This document shows, piece by piece, positions 6,589 to 6,777 of a stretch of 6,777 nucleotides of DNA. The DNA comes from JBCCMB01 sp039026555 (GTDB lineage Bacteria; Pseudomonadota; Alphaproteobacteria; Caulobacterales; Hyphomonadaceae): contig JBCCMB010000147.1 of assembly GCA_039026555.1 (NCBI GenBank), forward strand, positions 1 through 6,777. The letters are read 5' to 3'. The notes under the pieces were generated by a model. That model did no database searches. It was not told the origin of the DNA and saw nothing but the letters and a program-made list of their open reading frames with translations. The translations under genes were made by a program, and so were the position numbers. The stretch's first letter is position 1. Every line of letters begins with the position of its first letter.

Positions 6589-6777
6589 ATGTTCATTGCG
6601 ATGAACCGATTTAAAATTGTTCCCGGCCAAGAAGGGGCGTTCGAGGAGGTTTGGCGCTCGCGCGAAACGCATTTGGAGGAGGTGCCGGGCTTTTGCGAGT
6701 TTCATTTATTAAAGGGGCCCAAAAACGACGATCACACGCTTTATGCGTCTCACACGCTGTGGGAGTCTCAGGCGCAT
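6589..6777 (+). CDS. Antibiotic-biosynthesis-monooxygenase/IsdG-fold protein, probable haem-degrading oxygenase (partial, runs off the window)
   Basis: Only the first 63 residues are inside the window. They show the ferredoxin-like ABM fold start MFIAMNRFKIVPGQEGAFEE, then VPGFCEFHLLKGP and LYASHTLWES. N6 and W58 fit the Asn and Trp of the IsdG/HmuQ catalytic set; the third residue, a His, would fall beyond the edge. Such enzymes open the haem ring and free iron in the cytosol. GGAG (6578-6581) precedes the ATG by 7 nt, and the gene follows DUF6607 by 27 bp, so cotranscription under the Fur-like box is likely. A non-haem ABM-family monooxygenase is the alternative. Confidence 0.8.
   Translation, partial: MFIAMNRFKIVPGQEGAFEEVWRSRETHLEEVPGFCEFHLLKGPKNDDHTLYASHTLWESQAH

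Overview
The window looks like an alphaproteobacterial chromosome segment of fairly high GC. The evidence is a LuxR/LuxI pair followed by a phytanoyl-CoA dioxygenase-like gene (an arrangement I recall from Sphingomonadales and relatives), a DUF6607 lipoprotein next to an IsdG/HmuQ-type haem monooxygenase, and an alphaproteobacterial-style Fur box. I cannot name the genus; Sphingomonadales, Caulobacterales or Hyphomonadales are all plausible. All intact genes are on the + strand.

Layout: (1) 62-1705, a Na+-coupled BCCT transporter with a complete aromatic substrate box. (2) 1788-2495, a LuxR-type AHL-responsive regulator. (3) 2496-2853, a 358-bp gene-free leader dense in RNA hairpins, with a diverged 166-bp-offset tandem repeat that carries an identical 18-nt stem-loop core twice. 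(4) 2854-3531, a LuxI-type AHL synthase. (5) 3532-3752, a spacer with hairpins and a C-rich, G-poor stretch. (6) 3753-4724, a PhyH-family Fe(II)/2-oxoglutarate dioxygenase. (7) 4725-5508, a decayed region with a third copy of the stem-loop core, a frameshifted IS3-family transposase remnant on the minus strand, an orphan 25-codon start with a good ribosome-binding site on the minus strand, and a Fur-box-like palindrome. (8) 5509-6561, a DUF6607 lipoprotein. (9) 6589 to the window edge, the start of an antibiotic-biosynthesis-monooxygenase/IsdG-fold gene, probably haem-degrading.

Two functional units are suggested. The first is a quorum-sensing module: regulator, signal synthase and a co-located oxygenase, with a transporter upstream. 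The repeated stem-loops bracket luxI-phyH and are the best candidate here for something undescribed, perhaps RNA-level control of signal synthesis. The second is an iron/haem module: a promoter overlapped by a Fur-like box drives the lipoprotein and the haem oxygenase. A divergent gene on the other side of that box appears to have been cut off after about 25 codons near an IS remnant; it may once have been the cognate outer-membrane receptor.
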